A DNA stretch of 64,000 nt from Cladocopium goreaui (taxonomy: Eukaryota; Sar; Dinophyceae; Suessiales; Symbiodiniaceae), in NCBI GenBank assembly GCA_947184155.2, contig CAMXCT020001380.1, positions 447,201 to 511,200 on the forward strand, read 5' to 3'. Shown here piece after piece: positions 52,002 through 64,000 of the stretch. The position numbers and the translations under genes were made by a program. Below the pieces are notes generated by a model. That model saw only the letters and a list, made by a program, of their open reading frames with translations. It was not told the DNA's origin and did not search any database. Each line of letters starts with the position of its first letter. Within the stretch, counting starts at the first letter, position 1.

Positions 52002-53240
52002 TGGTAATTTGCAGATGGTTCTCAGCGCTGGCCGTCCAAACTTTCAGGAGTGACAGCAGCCCACTCTTTGCATGCACCATTTCTACAGGGCTTTCAATCC
52101 ACATTATTGATGATTCTTCCTTTGTAGTTGTTGATCCCTTCCCAGCTGGTTCACTTCTTGTTTCCTGCTGTGTGCTTGTTTCTTTCCTGTTACTTTTTTC
52201 CAGGGACTCACAGCCCAAGATTTTCTTGAAGATACATCCATTGAAGTCGGACCACTTGTCCAAACAGGGTCACCTATGGCCACCAATGCTCTATTTAGTT
52301 TTTGGCTTTTAACAATCCAGTCTACTCTATGACTTCACTTTCTTGCCATCAGCTGGCACTGGTACTAGGATTTTCGGGGCTTCTTGCAGCATCTTTCAAT
52401 TTATGCTGGCTCCATTTTTCTATAGCTAAAGCGAGCAGGGGCCGCCAGAGGCTTTCCGGGAGACCCCGGTCACTCCTTCGAGACCATTGTCTCCCTTAAT
52501 TCACATTTCCTCTAAAGAGAGAGCGAGAGAGAGACTGGTGGTCATGAACCCTGCCGTGCGTCACAGGACCAATGTTTTTGGCTGGTTGTTGTTCTCTCAT
52601 CTTTCTTGGCTCTTTCTGTCGGTGGTTTGGGTCCATTTGGGTCCCACCTTGCTCATTCAACTGGGTCCCGTGTACAGGTGCTGGTTAGCAGCATATCCTG
52701 TAGCTTAATGTCTCCTTTCTTGGCTTGATGCTGTCTTTTGTTTTCAGATTCTCCAATTGCTAACAGAATGCTGCTGCGGACGTGTAGTTCCTTGAGAGCT
52801 GCATATCGCTACTGAAAAAATGAAGAGTGATGAAAATACCACAGTCTCATGCACTTTTTGGCGGTCTGTGACTTGTCCCAAAATCGCACCCCCCTAAGTG
52901 AAGCTTTACCATCCTCGGCTCATGTTGACCACGCTCCGGCATCTTTGGTGCGGGCAGATTTAATTTGTGGCGGTCCGTCCTGAAGGCAGTAGCACTGTCA
53001 GCCAAGTTTTCCTAGTCCAAGATTGTATTGGGACCAATAGAACCTTACAACCATCTTCGGCAGTCAAAGTGGCAACAGGAACGCGCACAAACCACAAAAT
53101 CGCGTGAGCATAGATTGGAAACCCTTTGCGTTTGCCCTGTCCCTTTGGTCTTTCTTTTAAGAACATGAGATGCAAGAGTTCTAAGGAACATATTTCGGAT
53201 GCGTGAGTATGTGCATGTGCACGTACACATGCATGTAATG
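52002..53240. other. Gene-poor stretch, nothing seen
   Basis: No supported frame. A (GA)n-like phrase (GAGAGAGCGAGAGAGAG) occurs near 52518. Confidence 0.4.
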
Positions 53241-54153
53241 TAACGTGATGCACTATAAGGTGACGTATGTCATTGAATGTAGTTTCATGCTTGTATGACT
53301 CAGCTCGTGCAATTCAATGCAATCTAGTGTAATTTGATGCAAGTCAATGTTATGCAAATGATACAGTATACTGTAATGCGATGTAATGTGCTGTGCAACG
53401 TGACTGTGATAACTTGGAAATAGGAAAAATAACAACGCACACACACAGAGACCTTCCCCCTTCACCAACATTTTCTGAAACAGAACCAGTATATTGAGAT
53501 TGAACGCGGAATAAAGTTAATCTTTTCAGCAAAAACATCTCTACAGCCTTTTCCGCATTATACCTTTCCAAAGGCGCTGCGCTTGTCAAGATAAACTGAA
53601 GCATTTGCTTGCAAATGCAGTATTCCCTAATTCAAGAAGGTGCTATTCCGTTGAGAAACTCTTTTTCCGCAAAAAAAACGCAGCACTCCTTGGAAAACTG
53701 CAACATCCCAGAACAGGATGTCACATTCCTTCTAAGTTCAGCATTCCTTGCATAAAAACAACGTATTCGGTTTAACGCAAAGTGCACAGTGTATGAGGGC
53801 AGTTTTCTTTGTTTTCTTCAGGAAAAAGGCCACATTCACATTCAAACACAACTGTATCCAGACAAAATGCAATCTGTTGATGAGCAAGTACAGTACCCAC
53901 CGCAGCAAATACAGCCATCCTTTAGCAAGGGGCTGTTCCTTTAAGAAAGTCTGGCACTCCATTTTGAAAGCGCGACATTCCAAAGACCTAGCGCTCCTTC
54001 AACGAGTACAGCATCCTTCAAGGTGAATTTCTTTTGAGCACAGCAAGTAGCACTCTGCAAAAATGCACGCCGCTTCCTGAAACAGGGGCAAATTTGGCGG
54101 AAGAAAGCATGGCATTCACAATGATTTACAATGCAACCATCCTTTTAGAATGG

Positions 54154-54185
<32 letters not shown>

Positions 54186-54292
54186 GCCTCTGCCAGGTAC
54201 ATATCCACAGAAAAGCGCAGCTTTTGAGCAAGTGCAGCATCACATGCAACTCAGCATTCTTTTGAAAATGTGCTATTCTTTTGAGGAAACGC

Positions 54293-54323
<31 letters not shown>

Positions 54324-54430
54324 CAAAAGAAGAGCAATCTTTCCTGAAAGAATGCCCATCTGTTTCAAAGGTGCACGATGACACCCCTTCGGAACCTTTT
54401 GGGAAGCCTTCTGGAGCCTTTTCATGAAGA
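53240..54430. repeat. Degenerate repeat array, including TGTAATG and GCAGCATTCCTT-like units
   Basis: From 53240 to 53400 the unit is like TGTAATGTGATGCA. From 53500 to 54430 phrases such as CAGCATTCCTT, GACATTCC, GCACTCC and CAGCATCCTT recur every 35-55 bp, usually followed by GAAAA or TTGAGAAA. Two TA runs (54150-54180, 54293-54316) interrupt it. Confidence 0.55.
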
Positions 54431-55108
54431 AACCAAGTAGAACTCGTGGAAAGAACAAGAGAAAAATGCTGCAGCTGGGGAAGGGTGCAAAAAACCCTCA
54501 AAAAGCAAATCATTTTTTTAGGAACAGCTTTCCAAAAGCAGAGGCGCAAGAGGTTTCTTGGAGTGGTTCCTTTTTCTGCTTTATCCATTGCAAGTTGCTT
54601 CTATGAAGTATATAAACCGCAGGGCCATGTCATTTTGGTGAATGGGTCATAGAGCAAATGTACAAATGGCATTGGTTTTGCAGGTACAGTGCTTGCTTTA
54701 CAAACACCATAGCACAGGGTTTGGTCCATGTATTATATAGACTTCTTGTAGAAAAAAATGTCATGCCCCCAGTACCCGCAACATCATGACGCAAATGTCG
54801 ATAGACATAGCATAAATTGTAGTGCTTTAAAAAGCGGGTCTATCGGTCTTTGCATGCTTGTACACATACTCCTAGACCTTTAAAAGACCACCCCCCGGAT
54901 GAAATAGTCACAGGATTCAGTGCTTTATGTTCTTTGCAACAAGTTAGTCCTTTAAAAGATAAGAGGCCACGAATACATACCCAACGTACATGCATATGAC
55001 ATATACATAATATACATGCAATTGTATGTGTAGGATTGTGTAGGTGCGTGTATGTCTATATCTATGTATCTAGGTATCTACATACTACCACTATGTACCA
55101 TATCTATC
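54431..55108. other. Intergenic, no gene seen
   Basis: TTTAAAAG phrases near 54830, 54880 and 54950; nothing else identified. It is the region 3' of the gene ending at 55109. Confidence 0.4.
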
Positions 55109-58100
55109 TCAAGGCTCGCGCCAGTCGGCCATCATATCGTCACCAATCTCAACGAAATCAGGGCGTTGAACCTCCCACTGAGGGATGGTGAAAAATGATT
55201 TCCCGATGGGCCAGCGAAATCCTGCAACATGGATGGTTGAAAGCCAAAGAAAATCATGGAATAAACTAAACCACCTATCAACTGGTGCAGGATTTCGCTG
55301 GCCCATCCACAGTAGTATATAAACATGTTGTGTTTTCGTAGCGAACTGTTAAACTACCAGAAGGTAGCGAGCCCAAGATAGAGAGGTGGGTGGATAGATC
55401 GACAAAAGGCCTTTGAGGGATACTCAAAACGCTGCAAAGAAGAGTCAACAGTGTTCATCAATCTTCGTGTCTGTATGGAAGGATCATTATTCTAACATAT
55501 ATTATATAAAGACATGAACTAGTTTTGAAAAAACAACTGGTCAGGGGGTCAATTTCAAACCAATCACCGCGGGCGTTTTGCGAACTCGCGGTGTCGTCTT
55601 AACTTTTCGCGAAGGTCACGGTCAAAGGATCGCCAGCTCTGGCCTGGACTAAAAGGCTGGGAAGTCGAGGAACGAAATGTGCATTTCAATGGGAAAATCA
55701 TGGGAACATACACATATATAACATATATATATATTATATATATTATATATATATATTATATGTATATATATATATTTGTTATATTAATGTATATGTGTTA
55801 TATATACATATGTATATATATATATTAATAGTAAATAATGGTATATTATGATATAATGAGAACATCAATGTTAGATGGCATTTACTGTACATGGGAAAAA
55901 TCATGGGAACAGCATCGAACAAATTGGAGGAGTTTCCCTTGCCACGTTCGACTGCCAAAGTGCAGTAAATGGCCATAAATTGGAGAAACTATTTTCGTCA
56001 GTCCACCATTTTCAGACGCACCCACATATCAATTATTAAAATTGATTCACTATTACACATCCCAGAAATACATATATGCATTATATATATATACACATTG
56101 ATATCATATTCCCAGTTTATCCAATGTATATCCAATGTTTATCCTGAGATGCACACCAGCACGCTACATCTGCTCGACAGCTGACACCATCCACTGCTGT
56201 ATGCAGTGTAGAAACCTGTGCTGAAGTAGTGGACAGATGGGTGGGCCATGAAAAATAAATTGCGCAGCTGGTTTTCGTAAGTTCAATGATTGCTGAGAGT
56301 ACTTCCCCACAAGTAGAAGACCATCAGAAAAGGAAAACCTACCACGTGCCATGTGCTCCCCAAGAATGATGACCTTCAGTTTTGTCAATTGACTCACCCT
56401 CTGGTAAACTAACATTGGAAAATCACAATTTTTAATGGGTAAATCAACTATAAATGGCAATGTTCAATAGCTATGTGAGTTTACCAGAGGGAAATAGAAA
56501 TGGATTCGAATTCCAAGTCACGACAGAGGGGCCGTCGCCGACAGCGTTCACGACATCTGGAGCCATAGAAGAGAGAGCTTTCTGCACTGGCCCGTCGAGC
56601 ACCTAGCACGAGATCCACCAGAATTCTACCAGAATTCTACCTTGATCAACTGGGTTGGTTTAAGGAAAAATCATGGAAACATATTGGAACATCTACTGGA
56701 AACCATGCTTTGTTTACATCGGTTTCAACGGTTTTTTTTCCCCTTAAACCTGGAAGACCTGATGCCTAAGGTGAAGGGCCCTCGACAATCCAGGGATGCC
56801 CTTTATGAAGAGACACACCCAGTTGTATGCATTGTTATCGAGATATTACATTATTTGCATAGTCAAATATTTAATCAAATGGATGTTCAAGCCCCCCAGA
56901 GTATGGATAGATCACCTTATCAATGATTGATATGTACACATATATCAATGAGAAATGATGGATACATGATTTTATCAATAATGGATAAACCTAGATATGC
57001 ATAAATCATCGAAAGTCATATGGACAAATAAATACAAATCTTATGAATATGAAAGAAGAGTGGATAAATCTAGATATGCATAAGTAATTGATAAATATAT
57101 AGATACCCTCTGGTAAACAGCCACAAAAAGCTATGGAAAATTGCCATCTTTAATGGGCAAATCAATCCTCTGGGATTCCTCTGGTTTCAAGGCAGTCCAT
57201 CCCCACCATCTGCTGCCTCCAAAGGGTGATAAACCACCGTAGTTATCCAAGGCACCTGGCGCGGAGAAAGACTCCCCGACTGCAGGTCGACTGCTTAATG
57301 AAGGATAATCCAGCAGCTTGCAATTAGGATATCATGCGGATAGACGTATAATCATACATATAATATCATATAATATCATGGGATATGTAACCAACTTGAT
57401 ATGATGGAATGATGAAAAGTTGGAATGGTCCCAGCGCGGCACTTCAGAGAATCCCAGTGTAAGAAGGCTTTTGGGGCTATGCTTTTCGGTACAAGACACG
57501 CTTTTCGGTACAGTACAACTGCTGTAGACTGCTGTACCAGTCGTCGCGCCTTCGAGCAAGTCACCACCGTCTTCGCAGAAGGAGCCACTTCCAACATGCT
57601 GAAATGCAGAGCCGTCCTGGTGACGATGGACCCAAAATTGGAGAGACCTTTCTGGTTTGCATCTTCGCAGTGCCCAAAACCGAAAGTTTCATCTGTTTGC
57701 ACCGAAAGTTGACATAAATTCACAATTAATAGATACCAAAAATAGATGCAATGATCCCCAACAACAGTTTCTGCTGAATTGGCTGAACACCAACGAGGAT
57801 CGAGACGTGCGTTTGTCAAAACAAAATGGAGACATCCGAAGTTCCGAAGCAGCCTCAGTTTCCCCACTTCGATGCGCAAGACCCAACCATCCCAACCATA
57901 CCCTACCGCATCCTACGCTCCAAACCCATCGCCGAGACGCTGTGTCCGGATCTGGTCTTTGGATCTCTGGGCTTTTCACGGTCTCAGTTTCAGCTTCTAA
58001 GCCTAAGTTTCAAGCTTCTGGGCCCACCAGAGGAAAAAAGCAACCAGGGGATGTATATAATCGAGATACAAACACATATATTAACCATGATCAAATTATT

Positions 58101-58924
58101 TACTAAACATGATTAAACCAAACTTTGCGAAGCAAAGTACACCGCCAAAATGTGGGCATTTTTCGTCACAACCCAATACCATGCGACGGCGAGTCGCCAG
58201 CTCGTGCTCAAGGCTTCACAATTGGAAAATGATGGGAACACCATGGGGAAAATCCCACAGGATGGAGCCCCTAAGATAGCTACTAGTAAGTTGTCTTATA
58301 AGTGGCTTAACTATGGTTTGTGGTAGATATATGTAGAGTATAGTTAATGGGGTTTATAAACCAACTTATAACTGGGGGGCACCATCCTGCATAGTTAGGT
58401 CATTTTTTGTATTTTCTTGTTACGAATTAGGAGAACAATCAAGCAACAAACTCTCATTTTGTGGGGATCCCCCATTTCTGGACAAACTCAGATGCTGCCA
58501 CAAGTTGCTGTGCGGCGTAGTTTCTTCAAATGGGGCCATATGTGCAAAGGCAAACGCAAGACATGCAACCTGCGGCCGTGTGACAGCGGGGTGGCTGTGT
58601 GACAGTGATACACCTGGATGTCCTGCAAGGGGGGGCGGTCAACCTGGATGCGCAAAAAATGGAGGTTTCCTGAAATGGGGGTATCAAAAAGGGTACCCGC
58701 AAATCATCCATTTTAGATTGGGATTTTCCATCATAAACCAGCCATTTGGGGGATTGCCATTTATGGAAACCCCCAGAGAAAGAGGATGAAAATCCTCCGA
58801 AGGCCGGCCTCAACACCCGAAGTGCTTCGAATCTGCAAAGCTCCACCCCACTGCCCAGTGATGTTCTGGTGCAACGGCCTGTCTCCAGTGGGGAGAACTT
58901 AAAAAAAAACACATCAACAGACAT
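55109..58924 (-). CDS. Unrecognised multi-exon gene, 3' end defined
   Basis: The last exon, 55221-55109, begins after TTGCAG and reads FRWPIGKSFFTIPQWEVQ then DFVEIGDDMMADWREP and TGA. Upstream: about 55655-55575 (SWRSFDRDLREKLRRHREFA), 55965-55910, 56392-56343 (LTKLKVIILGEHMAR), about 56620-56485 (FYGSRCRERCRRRPLCRDLE), 57290-57185 (GESFSAPGALDNYGGLSPFG then GSRWWGWTALKPEESQ), about 57650-57440 (FCEDGGDLLEGATTGTAVYS), 58630-58500 (YHCHTATPLSHGRRLHVLRL) and 58905-58795. The region 57.80-58.10 kb is open on both strands and unresolved. Arginine-rich and glycine/aromatic segments stand out, but I cannot name a family. Transcript direction follows from splice signals and from the stop. Confidence 0.5.
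55205..55307. repeat. Perfect 22-bp inverted repeat with 59-bp loop
   Basis: 55205-55226 and 55286-55307 are exact reverse complements (core GGGCCAGCGAAATCCTGCA). The first arm spans the acceptor and first codons of the last exon that starts at 55221. Confidence 0.95.
55705..55855. repeat. TA microsatellite
   Basis: Interrupted (TA)n, intronic between exons at 55.65 and 55.91 kb. Confidence 0.85.
56397..56491. mobile_element. Introner-like palindromic MITE, copy G (nearly the whole intron)
   Basis: 95 bp with both termini. On the minus strand the GT of its terminus and an AG just outside the other end define a 92-nt intron, 56484-56393, that joins two coding frames in phase. Confidence 0.8.
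57106..57170. mobile_element. Introner-like MITE, partial copy
   Basis: Left terminus CCCTCTGGTAAACAG preceded by TA, followed by AAAGCTATGGAAAATTGCCA and TTTAATGGGCAAATCA; the right terminus is lost. Other fragments of the family are visible near 16265-16315, 20075-20148, 37514-37575, 55345-55366 and 63675-63705. Confidence 0.6.
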
Positions 58925-60017
58925 CAGATCTACCAGCCATTTGTCCCAATCCTAGCCGCCTAGGCCATGAGTTCTGCAGCACTGATTTTTGTCATTTTCA
59001 GGGACAATGATGGGACACCCATTTGCATGGTTCCTTTCCATACACTTTTAATATGGAGAGGGGTTGAGAATGGAGGTCCTATCAAATTCCAGAAACTTAT
59101 CTTCCATTAAATTGTCTGAAGGGTAAATTGACAAACAAGCCTGCAATTTGGTTGTAACCACTATGCCTTCCTGTAAATGGTTCTTCAAATCAACCTATTG
59201 ATCCATCCACATGCACAATAGAAATAAAACGGGTATGGGATGTTCGGGTCAAAAGCGGGGTGCCGTTCTGGACCAACCCTTGGTCTGCTTTGTATATTTA
59301 GTGGACCATCCATACTTAGGAGTTCCAAATTTTGATAACGGATGGTTAATGTTAAAACCTATATGGCATATTATCACGGATGATAATGGATGATGTTTGA
59401 TAACTTTTCATTATGGTATATTAATGTATATTATGTGTAGCAAACCCGACAATATACCATCCCTGCAAGCATCTAAACCCCACTTGGGGACGCTGACTTT
59501 ATTCACTTTAGTGTCAACCTCGCATTCATGAACCATGGTTGATTAGGGGGTCCCCAACCCACAATAGGCATACACACAGCTCTGACCATGAGGCAAAATG
59601 CACAACTCCACTTGGTATGATTGGTATCCCACTAAGATTGACATTATTTTCAGAGCGATGAAGTACTATTATCTAATAATGTCAATATATATTACACACA
59701 TATTATAATATATTGTAATTATAATAGCGATGAAGTACTATTATGTTATTATTATTACACACACACACAAGACACCCCGCCAATATCCCCCCTATGAATC
59801 ATCAAGGGTTTCACAAAATCCTCCTACTTCTTTACCTGGTTTATATTTGAACAAATATGATCAACTTGGGGATATCTCTAAATTTCCACCACTTTTGTAA
59901 TTCCATCTACTGTAAAAAAAAACAAAAAAAAACCATCCATAAAATAGATCCCATTACATATCCTCATGATACAGTAGTTGCAAGAAAAAACCTATTTGTA
60001 GAATAAATTTTTGCCCA
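58925..60017. other. Spacer or long intron, no exon seen
   Basis: AT-rich, with short repeats near 59640-59770 (GCGATGAAGTACTATTAT occurs twice, plus a CA run). It may separate two genes. Confidence 0.4.
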
Positions 60018-63000
60018 TCTTGAGCCAACTCCGCGCCAACTCCGCGCCAACGTGCTGACACCTTCGGACTCGTGCTACAACGCGGTCCGGCAATGGACAA
60101 TCTGAAGTGGCGTAGAGCCCTGCGTCGCCTTCCAGGGAAAGGGGGTTAGAACCCGAGGATTGGTCGAGGGAAATTGGGTAAGATTTCAGAAATGAAATGC
60201 TGGAAGAATTGAGTTTACAACATTTTATAACGTTTTAATGCATTGGATAAGTGGAAGGGAATGGTTTGGAACTTGGAACATTTGGGTTTACTGGAATGGA
60301 ACTCAGCCGAAAGTGGCCCTTGTGGCAGATCGCAAACTAAGCTTCCCGCACTGCCCAAGAGACTGACATGATGCCGAGTCAGATGCATTAGCTTTCGACC
60401 TCAGGGGGGGCTAATCCCAAACTTTCGACCATTTTTGAGATTATGTTCGCGTGTTGCAGTGTGAACCTGCGGGAAAAGACTAGTCTTTCTCATCACAGAT
60501 TAGGGTTGAAGTAGGGAAAACATATAATTATTAAACATTATGTAACCACCAAGCAGTCTGATTCATACTTTGCAGAAAGTTCACACATAATTAATGAGTT
60601 TGGATTTTGGTTTGAGAAAGATGTATTTCAACACAGAGCCTGTAGCTGGCCAACAAATGCAAGACATATCGTTTAAATGATCCAAAGCCGTTGCATGATT
60701 CAGGAGCGTGGTTCTCAGAGTTCTGTTGAAATGCTCCAAATGGCTGCGCTGCCAGGAAATCAAGAACCATTCAGAAGCCATGAAGAACCACCAGTCAACA
60801 ACCATCAAAAAATAAACCATTCATTGTGAAAAATCAATCCACCATCATTTTGTACCATCACGAACCAAGATAAATCAGATTAATTTTACGATCACTCATC
60901 CACCGCTTGATATCGAAAGAACATAAAGGAACGAATACATGGACTTGTCTAAAAATGAGGCATACCCAAGTTATATCAATGTATGGTCATTTCATGTCGG
61001 GAAAATGATTTTCTAAACCATTGGATTTGTCGGTTCAAAACCAACATGAAAGCATACGAAAACACAAATTGTGCCCAGAGACCCAACTGGATGTCGTTGA
61101 CATCTCGAGTCGCGGAGGAAATCGCAACAAACATCGTAGCCACCAATGCGCTCCTAGGATCTAGTGTGCCATAGAGAAGTGGCAGTCCATCGGGCCATCG
61201 AGGAAACAAAAACGTTGATCGCATTTGGTTGGTATACCAGCTTACCATGGTTTACAGGGCATACAGCAGACTTAACTACAAGTAACCAGCAAAATGGATA
61301 TGATTTTGCAAATGGGAAACACATCCTTATTTCATAGTTGACTAGTACGGATCCTAAATCATCATAAATAGAGCTTTAAACAATCCCCATAAATACATCC
61401 CCCATCAATAGAGGTAAAAAAAACACAGCAACAACAACAACAATCATCCTTGCAGGGCTTGGCTATACCCCTGGCCGAGTCGCGTCACCGCGATAGTGGA
61501 CAGTGCTTCCGTTCTTCAAACCGAAAGCAAAAGTCCAGCTCCCTCCATCCATTAACAAACCACGGTGGTCGAAGTCAAATTCCACCTCAAATTGGCGTTT
61601 CTGAAGGCATCATGAAGACTCATAAAGGAGTCCAGTTGAAGATCAAACAGCAACTTGCTTGAAGTTCACATCTTCAGAAAAAAAACATGATGTGTATCCA
61701 CAGTCTCTCACAATTTCAACTGATGGAAACCTCCTCCCAAATTGCTTCATTCACTGCCCTGCGGCATCTCTGCCTGCAAGTAAGGCCATCCTTCTTGAAA
61801 CTCAACCTGCAGGACATCAGGACGATATCTTGCAGTTTTCCCCATCGGTGGTTAACAAGTGCTGATAGTCGTTAATAGTTGTTTGTTCGTTGGTTAAGAA
61901 GGGTTAGTGATATTTGATACTGTACATGGGTGAATTCCATCATATTTTTTAAATAGTGACCCCAAAAAGCTAGATTTCAGTGACTTACCGCAATTTTGCT
62001 TGGATATTGCTTGGTATCACTTTCCTACCTGTTTGGGGTGTTGCTATAGATGAAGAATCTAGCTTGGATCCCAAGGAAGGCTGAGGATCTATCAGTCAAC
62101 GGATGAAAATAAGGGTGCCTCTGACGTACGCACCAACCTGGGGCTGGAATTCACTCGATTTCATCTTAGTTAGCAAGTTTACCATTGGGGATGTTCTTCA
62201 TCTAGCTCGTGATCGATCCGTGAGATATTGATCAAAGTTTTGCAGTTTGACCCCTACCTCTTGGGCACCATGCACTTTGAAGCTTCAAAGTGCCGACAGC
62301 TGAGACAACGCCCTGGAAATGACTGCTTAATGGACTGGCCTGCGCACGAGCAGATGTATCAAAGGGCTGCAGGCTGGCTTCAAACATGGCTCCTTAGCGA
62401 CTCCGCGGGAGACAAGGTTAGGTTAAGCGCTGAACGACCCAATTCTGGGTGTATCACTTTGAACCCGTGACTCGTAAGTCACTAGTCACCAGTGAAGCAT
62501 TAGGCCTGAATGATTTCCAAGACTGTTCGGATAATGCCCCATCTTTCCACCTCATACGGTGTCGTATTTCCTCATCACTGGATTGAAGAGACCATCCAAA
62601 GGGAACTATGGTTTTTAAATGTTGATATTATTACCATCCAAATCAAGGCGTATATGTATATATAATAATTATATATATATATAATATTATAATATGTCAT
62701 TGTATGTCTAAAAGTATCCACACCAAACCAATTGAACAAGAACAAGATAAGGTTTCAAGATCTCCACATGACCAGCCATTTGTTATGTCCAGTTGTCGCA
62801 TCCGAGGCTCTCAGAACTTGAAATCTCAACGGCTCTCGGAGCAAGGAGTCACGCAGCGAGGTCAGCTCAGCTGTCTGCTCGTTGCCTCAGGAAAAACCAA
62901 CGGCCAAAAAATGGTCCCCCGAGGCCCCCGAGGAACTGAGACCAGGAGCAATACAGTACAATGCAATCAATGGATTTGTTTAAGGGAAAAATTACAGGAC

Positions 63001-63835
63001 ACCCCCATATTCCATAGGAGAAACAATGTAACAAGGGTTTCCGGTTAAGATTTTCCCTTAAACTTCTTAAACCAATCCATTCATACATAGGTAATACAAG
63101 TAATTTGACAAAGTATTGCTTCAATTTTCATTTCGTATTTCACAGACGTGGTCAGCTTTGGGGAATCATAGTCCTGCCTCAAACAAGTTCTGTGACCTCC
63201 AGCAGCCTGTTAGGCTGGGCGTTGCTACGACAATGCTGGGCGCTCCGTCTGAAAAACACGCTATCGGTAATAAAGTAGTTGAGCATCTGTAGCAAAATGA
63301 TCATCAATCAACTTTGATCAACTTCAATCATCAATAATCCATTTTGACAGTGGCACAGTGACAACATGTGACAAGCATGTTTTCTGCGAAATACCATGTG
63401 AAATACCATGTACTGTAAATGGCGCTTGAAGAACCATGTTGCTGCCTTGGCACTCCCGCCCTTATCTGGATGGCTTTCTTTCACCATGAGCCTGTATGCC
63501 CGTCGCAAGGCATGCTCTGAGATGTCCTCAGATGGAGTCACACTGAAGCTGTCAGTGCCTGAACCCTCCGGAAATCTAAAAATAATTTGTAAATAATCCA
63601 ATGGCCATGGAAAATGGATGAACATGGTCCATTCAGTTCCGTGATTTGACTAGATTCTGATATAGATTGACTTGTCAAAAATGGTGATTTTCCATAGCAA
63701 ATCGTGTCATTGGCACAGGATCAACACGCTTCAAACATGCCACCCGTACCCATCCCGTAAGAGGTCACAAGGCAAAGATGCTTTGGCGATGCTGCCCACA
63801 GCAACACAGCATCACCACGTTCAAAAGATATGGAT
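60018..63835 (-). CDS. Multi-exon region including a J-domain protein
   Basis: Coding-like exons: 63835-63735, 63575-63446 (J-domain), 62885-62775 (GNEQTAELTSLRDSLLREPL then RFQVLRASDA), 61850-61700 (weak), 61555-61470 (WTFAFGLKNGSTVHYRGDAT), 61158-61060 (ALVATMFVAISSATRDVNDI then QLGLWAQFVFSYAFM, hydrophobic, possibly a membrane segment), 60755-60640 (HLEHFNRTLRTTLLNHATAL), 60410-60310 and 60120-60018 (DCPLPDRVVARVRRCQHVGA). Whether all belong to one gene is not shown; the J-domain exon is the only part with a known role. The gene may continue past the right edge. Confidence 0.5.
63446..63575 (-). CDS. J-domain (DnaJ/Hsp40) exon
   Basis: After the acceptor TTTTTAG at 63576 the frame reads PEGSGTDSFSVTPSEDISE, then HALRRAYRLMVKESHPDKGG and SAK, ending at a GC donor (AAG then GCAGC). 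The sequence ALRRAYRLMVKESHPDKGG is the helix II, HPD loop and start of helix III of a J-domain; HPD is the motif that triggers Hsp70 ATPase. A spacer precedes helix II where a canonical J-domain has YEVLGV-like residues, so the first helix is either diverged or in the exon before. Helices III and IV must lie in the next exon, which I could not place. Confidence 0.75.
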
Positions 63836-64000
63836 CCCCAAAATGGTTTGTTTACAATGGAACATCCTACTAAAATGGATGGTTTGGGGGTACCGTCAAA
63901 CCTTCATATGCATTCTGTTGCATTATAAGATTCTAATGAAGACTCTTCAAACCGCCTATCATGCAATATTTGGCCATATCATGCCATATCTAACCATGTT

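Noticed and set aside
57376-57879. Long minus-strand frame of 167 codons
   Set aside because: An overlapping minus-strand frame (DGSAFQHVGSGSFCEDGGD) starts cleanly after CACCAG and is more protein-like, so the long frame was not used as a gene.

Overview
The window looks like nuclear DNA of a dinoflagellate. This rests on several things seen together: a glutamine synthetase type III (GSIII) gene broken into at least 18 short exons, GA-AG and GC-AG introns mixed with GT-AG ones, short direct repeats at exon/intron borders, genes read head-to-tail on one strand with only about 200-300 bp between them, and very large TA-rich microsatellites. I found no rRNA, tRNA, CRISPR or prokaryotic operon structure.

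Layout (all convincing genes are on the minus strand). 1-9.35 kb: GSIII, running off the left edge at its C-terminal end. 10.2-11.8 kb: a short exon cluster, either a small gene or an upstream part of GSIII. 11.88-22.87 kb: a large gene starting with a signal peptide and having at least two membrane segments, family not recognised. 23.14-28.58 kb: an unrecognised gene starting with a cysteine-rich, acylation-like N-terminus. 28.76-36.3 kb and 36.5-39.1 kb: further unrecognised multi-exon genes. 39.2-40.5 kb: TA microsatellite block. 40.5-55.1 kb: gene-poor DNA with minisatellites and no gene I can support well. 55.1-58.9 kb and 60.0-63.8 kb: more minus-strand exons, including a J-domain (DnaJ) exon at 63.45-63.58 kb.

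The most striking non-genic element is a near-palindromic family of about 100 bp with termini CCCTCTGGTAAACTAACATA and TA target duplications. Seven clear copies were found, all inside introns. Each terminus carries a GT (GGTAAAC) or AG (TTACCAG) splice-like signal, as expected of introner-like MITEs. In one place (56393-56484) such a copy is nearly the whole of an intron.

The genes show no shared pathway; only GSIII (ammonium assimilation) and the J-domain exon (chaperone partner) have a function I can name. Exon limits in GSIII and parts of the 11.9-22.9 kb gene were derived by hand from reading-frame phase; other exon limits are approximate.
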